DNA of 13,174 nt from Baffinella frigidus (taxonomy: Eukaryota > Cryptophyceae > Cryptomonadales > Baffinellaceae), in contig MU646785.1 in NCBI GenBank assembly GCA_026770585.1, positions 322,315 to 335,488 on the forward strand, in the 5' to 3' direction. The translations under genes were made by a program, and so were the position numbers. Shown piece after piece: positions 11,021-13,174 of this stretch (its first letter is position 1; every line of letters begins with the position of its first letter). The notes under the pieces are model-generated. The model did not search any database. It was not told the origin of the DNA and saw only the letters and a program-made list of their open reading frames with translations.

Positions 11021-11068
11021 ACGTTTTTAATTACTTTTTGATTACTCTGTTTTTACCCTTGCCTGCGC
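11021..11068 (+). repeat. T-rich block, pair with 11543-11580
   Basis: TTTTTAATTACTTTTTGATT ACTCTGTTTTTAC here and TTTTAATTACTTTTCATTAC TCTGTTTTTTAC at 11547-11578. The first copy continues to CTTGCCTGCGCAG, which would be a good 3' splice site with TAATTAC-type branch sequences, but no convincing exon follows. Confidence 0.65.
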
Positions 11069-11222
11069 AGCCAAGGGTATATGATGAAATGGGTCTGGTG
11101 CCCCTGAAAAACGGGTGGTGATTGGGTCCCAAAGTGGCCCTGTCAACTTTGGCCAGAAAAAGCCCTAAACTCACATCCTAAAACCATTTTAGCAGCTCGA
11201 GATTCCTGGAAGTGAAGCTGTT

Positions 11223-11379
11223 TTGGGTGCACGTCTGAAGAACGCCGCCCCGAAGGCGAACTCCGATTTGAATTATCTCGACGACAATACCGAGACCGTT
11301 CAAAGACCTCGGTATTATCGTCGAGATAATTGAAATCGGAGTTCGCCTTCGGGGCGGCGTTCTTCAGACGTGCACCCAA
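11223..11379. mobile_element. 157-bp near-perfect palindrome
   Basis: Arms 11223-11294 and 11308-11379, 72 bases each, differing at only two positions; the loop is 13 bases. Ends: TTGGGTGCACGTCTGAAGAA and its inverse. This is the least diverged foldback in the window, so it is probably the youngest insertion or one held identical by gene conversion. No duplication is visible at the flanks (CTGTT and TCATG) and no relative was found in this window. ORFs over it are mirror readings. Confidence 0.9.
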
Positions 11380-11652
11380 TCATGACCCCAAAATACGAAA
11401 AAAATTGAGGCTCCTAAATGTATTGTTGCTGGTACAAATCTGTACTGCCAGCCAAATAACCTGTTCGTGAGTCCACAACTTGCCATACCCAGGTTAACTT
11501 ATACCCATGGCGCAGCCGGTGCGTGCGCCCTTTCTAAATTACCCCTTTTAATTACTTTTCATTACTCTGTTTTTTACTTATTATTATTATTAAATCGTTC
11601 TGATTTTCGAGTTCAAAGCTTGCGATTGCTTAGCGGGAAAATGTTGAACACA

Positions 11653-11814
11653 CCACACAGCGGTCTTTGAGGGGATTTCGAATAGTCCGTAAGCGATAAG
11701 ACCTAGGACCCTACGGTAGGCAATCCGTAGGGACATAGGGGGGGTTCCTACCGTTAAGGTAATGGAAACTCGGGCTCTCAGAGCCCGAAAATCCCTTCGC
11801 AGCCCGCTGTGTGG
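11653..11814. mobile_element. Foldback element, family B copy 3, intact
   Basis: Ends CCACACAGCGGTCTTTGAGG and AATCCCTTCGCAGCCCGCTGTGTGG (inverse CCACACAGCGGGCTGCGAAG). The interior contains CCTACGGTAGGCAATCCGTA, GGGACATAGGGGGGG and a perfect CGGGCTCTCAGAGCCCG hairpin at 11771-11787. CA occurs on both sides, a possible 2-bp duplication. Region 11815-12000 after it holds nothing I recognise. Confidence 0.85.
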
Positions 11815-12000
11815 CAGGGCCACCAATCTAACCCCGCCGGGAATACATAATGCGTACGATTTTGGTGTATCCTAAGGGCAGAAATAAGACAGTCATCTAT
11901 CTAGACTTCATTTAGAGACTTCCTTTAGAGCCTTAAGAAACACCGGAATCCGATCGGAGATCCCCGAAATCGCATTCATTATGATTGCTCGTCCGGATGA

Positions 12001-12046
12001 AATCGCCTCCCCGTGTAACGCATGCCGCACGGGATACCTCTACGAG
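12001..12046 (+). repeat. 46-bp direct repeat flanking the microsatellite block, copy 1
   Basis: AATCGCCTCCCCGTGTAACG CATGCCGCACGGGATACCTC TACGAG matches 12581-12626 with about nine differences, exactly 580 bases apart. Confidence 0.85.
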
Positions 12047-12074
12047 ACAGCACCCCCCCCCCAACCCAATATAT

Positions 12075-12377
12075 CAACCCCTACGCCAGAGTCGCCCAGT
12101 ACCCCAACCCCTACGCCAGGATCACTTTCTCTCTGGCTCTCGCGCGCGCTCTCTCTCTCTCTCGTTGGCTCTCTCTCTCTCTCTCTCTCTCTCGTTCGCT
12201 TGCTCTCGCTCTCTCTCTCTCTCTCCCCCTCGCTCGCTCGCGCGCGCTCTCTCTCTCTCTTTCTCTCGCTCTCGCTCTCTCTGTATCTCTCGCTCTCTAC
12301 CTCCCTCGCTCTCTCCCTCCCTCGCTCTCTCGCGCTAATACCCGAACCCCTACGGCAGAGTCACCAAGCGACCCTGG

Positions 12378-12428
<51 letters not shown>

Positions 12429-12511
12429 ACTCGCGCTCTCTCTCTCTCGCGAGCGCGCGCTCTCTCTCACACGCACACAACTCCTACGGCAGGGTCACCA
12501 AGCGACCCTGA

Positions 12512-12568
<57 letters not shown>

Positions 12569-12570
12569 GG
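12075..12570 (+). repeat. CT and CA microsatellites with CCCCTACGGCAGRGTC boxes
   Basis: Long (CT)n runs mixed with CG-interrupted (CTCTCGCT)n from 12127, then (CA)n at 12403-12430, 12469-12478, 12526-12538 and 12554-12568. Repeated unique boxes CCCCTACGSCAGRGTCRCCMAG occur at 12077, 12108, 12349, 12483 and, partly, 12568, two of them followed by CGACCCTG. So a larger unit (box, CT run, CA run) was multiplied. The serine/leucine/threonine-histidine ORFs over this block are translated microsatellite. Confidence 0.92.
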
Positions 12571-12580
12571 CAGGGTCGCC

Positions 12581-12626
12581 AATCACCTCCCCGCGAAACG
12601 CATACCGCACGGGCCACCCCTACGAG
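12581..12626 (+). repeat. 46-bp direct repeat flanking the microsatellite block, copy 2
   Basis: AATCACCTCCCCGCGAAACG CATACCGCACGGGCCACCCC TACGAG, partner of 12001-12046. Confidence 0.85.
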
Positions 12627-12650
12627 CCGCCGCCAGGTCCCCCTCGATTT

Positions 12651-12698
12651 TTTGACCACTCTGCAATTTGACCAGTCTGAAATTTGACCAGTTTGAAA
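12651..12698 (+). repeat. 16-bp tandem repeat, three copies
   Basis: TTTGACCASTCTGMAA units at 12651, 12667 and 12683, then GACCC. The same array with four units is at 12924-12987; both are followed by ..CTCCCC..CTCC and a foldback. Confidence 0.9.
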
Positions 12699-12715
12699 GA
12701 CCCTTACTCCCCTCC

Positions 12716-12841
12716 CCGGGAACATCATTTAATTAAATGAAAATCGGGCAACAAAAATTAACGGCTTGAGTATTACTAGTATGAGCATTCTGTATAGTAG
12801 ATTTCGTTGCCCGTTTTCATTTAATTGATCGATGTTCCCGG
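12716..12841. mobile_element. Foldback element, family E copy 1
   Basis: CCGGGAACATCATTTAATTA AATGAAAATCGGGCAAC is mirrored by GTTGCCCGTTTTCATTTAAT TGATCGATGTTCCCGG. Inside the right arm ATAGTAGATTTCGTTGCC and the centre ATTACTAGTATGAGCATTC are shared with the element at 13042. No ORF. Confidence 0.85.
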
Positions 12842-12923
12842 ATTAACGCCACCCCTTACCCCCCCTCCCTCTCCTCGCATGCCGCCTCAACCCCCTCCCA
12901 GGGTGAGCCCTAAACCCTCGCTT

Positions 12924-12987
12924 TTTGACCAGTCTGGAATTTGACCAGTCTGGAATTTGACTAGTTTCAAATCTGATCAGTTTGAAA
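12924..12987 (+). repeat. 16-bp tandem repeat, four copies
   Basis: TTTGACCAGTCTGGAA at 12924 and 12940, then diverged units at 12956 and 12972 (TCTGATCAGTTTGAAA). Flanks repeat too: CCCTCCCTCTCCTCGCATGC CGCC occurs at 12862 and 13001. Confidence 0.9.
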
Positions 12988-13041
12988 GACCTTTGCTCCC
13001 CCCTCCCTCTCCTCGCATGCCGCCCCTCACTCTCACCCGGA

Positions 13042-13164
13042 CGAGCATTTGTGACAAACACTCACAGGCAACGAACTTTACCACACAAATGCTTCAACAA
13101 GTACTAGTATGATGCATTCGTGTAGTAAATTTCGTTGCCGTGGAGTGTTTATGATACATACTCG
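13042..13164. mobile_element. Foldback element, family E copy 2
   Basis: Outer ends CGAG.ATTTGTGACAAACACTC and GGAGTGTTTATGATACATACTCG. Inner arms GGCAACGAACTTTACCACAC AAATGC against GCATTCGTGTAGTAAATTTC GTTGCC. The centre AAGTACTAGTATGATG resembles family E copy 1 although the outer ends differ. No ORF; the window ends 10 bases later. Confidence 0.85.
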
Positions 13165-13174
13165 CCGCGGTTAA

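Noticed and set aside
11083-11108. Box C/D snoRNA-like pair (ATGATGA ... CTGA)
   Set aside because: The boxes are only about 20 bases apart, too close for a C/D snoRNA, with no terminal stem.
12022-12687. The longest ORF, 221 codons, on plus
   Set aside because: Almost wholly translated CT and CA microsatellite (Ser/Leu and His/Thr runs), with overlapping ORFs in the other frames for the same reason.

Overview
This is nuclear DNA of a eukaryote. Nothing looks bacterial: there are no operons, no long ORFs and no ribosome-binding sites. What is visible is short exon-like blocks bounded by AG acceptors and GT donors, long degenerate arrays of the seven-base TTTAGGG telomere-type unit, microsatellites, and many foldback (terminal-inverted-repeat) elements of about 100-190 bp. 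TTTAGGG-type repeats and CG-rich exons fit a green-lineage or other photosynthetic protist. A prasinophyte-type green alga is my best guess, but it is only a guess. No rRNA, tRNA, CRISPR array or complete gene was found.

Layout. 1-1100: telomere-like array, a 31-bp tandem repeat and a patchwork of direct and inverted copies of one TCTCGTCCTGCAT-containing unit. 1319-2520: three stacked foldback elements, one nested inside another with a visible target-site duplication, plus a plus-strand exon-like block. 2640-3310: minus-strand exon pieces resembling the C-terminal part of an alpha/beta-hydrolase, with small tandem exon copies embedded in TTTCGGR heptamers. 3316-4210: further foldbacks and three copies of an exon encoding a transmembrane-like segment, one of them split by a foldback with an ATTG duplication. 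4276-5244: duplicated exon pieces, telomere-like arrays and a small plus-strand exon. 5269-5671: the best two-exon gene fragment (minus). 5949-7392: a foldback sitting on the splice donor of a duplicated exon, three related or similarly ended minus exons and a 320-bp telomere-like array. 7393-8250: no confident gene. 8328-8527: exon behind a CT tract. 9050-9529: plus-strand ORF built on a 30-bp minisatellite. 9629-11814: palindromes, half-palindromes and dispersed repeats. 11980-13174: CT/CA microsatellites, 16-bp tandem repeats and two related foldbacks.

How the parts relate. The main pattern is that nearly every degenerate CCCTAAA/CCCTACA/CCGAAAT tract lies, in C-rich sense orientation, immediately upstream of a predicted 3' splice site. 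This holds for minus-strand exons and for both plus-strand exon candidates that follow such tracts. The arrays therefore look like intron 3' ends, with the C-rich strand serving as polypyrimidine tract, rather than chromosome ends. Exon plus intron tail appears to have been duplicated repeatedly as a unit, and foldback elements then inserted into the copies. All splice and protein calls are read by eye from the sequence; none has been tested against RNA or databases.
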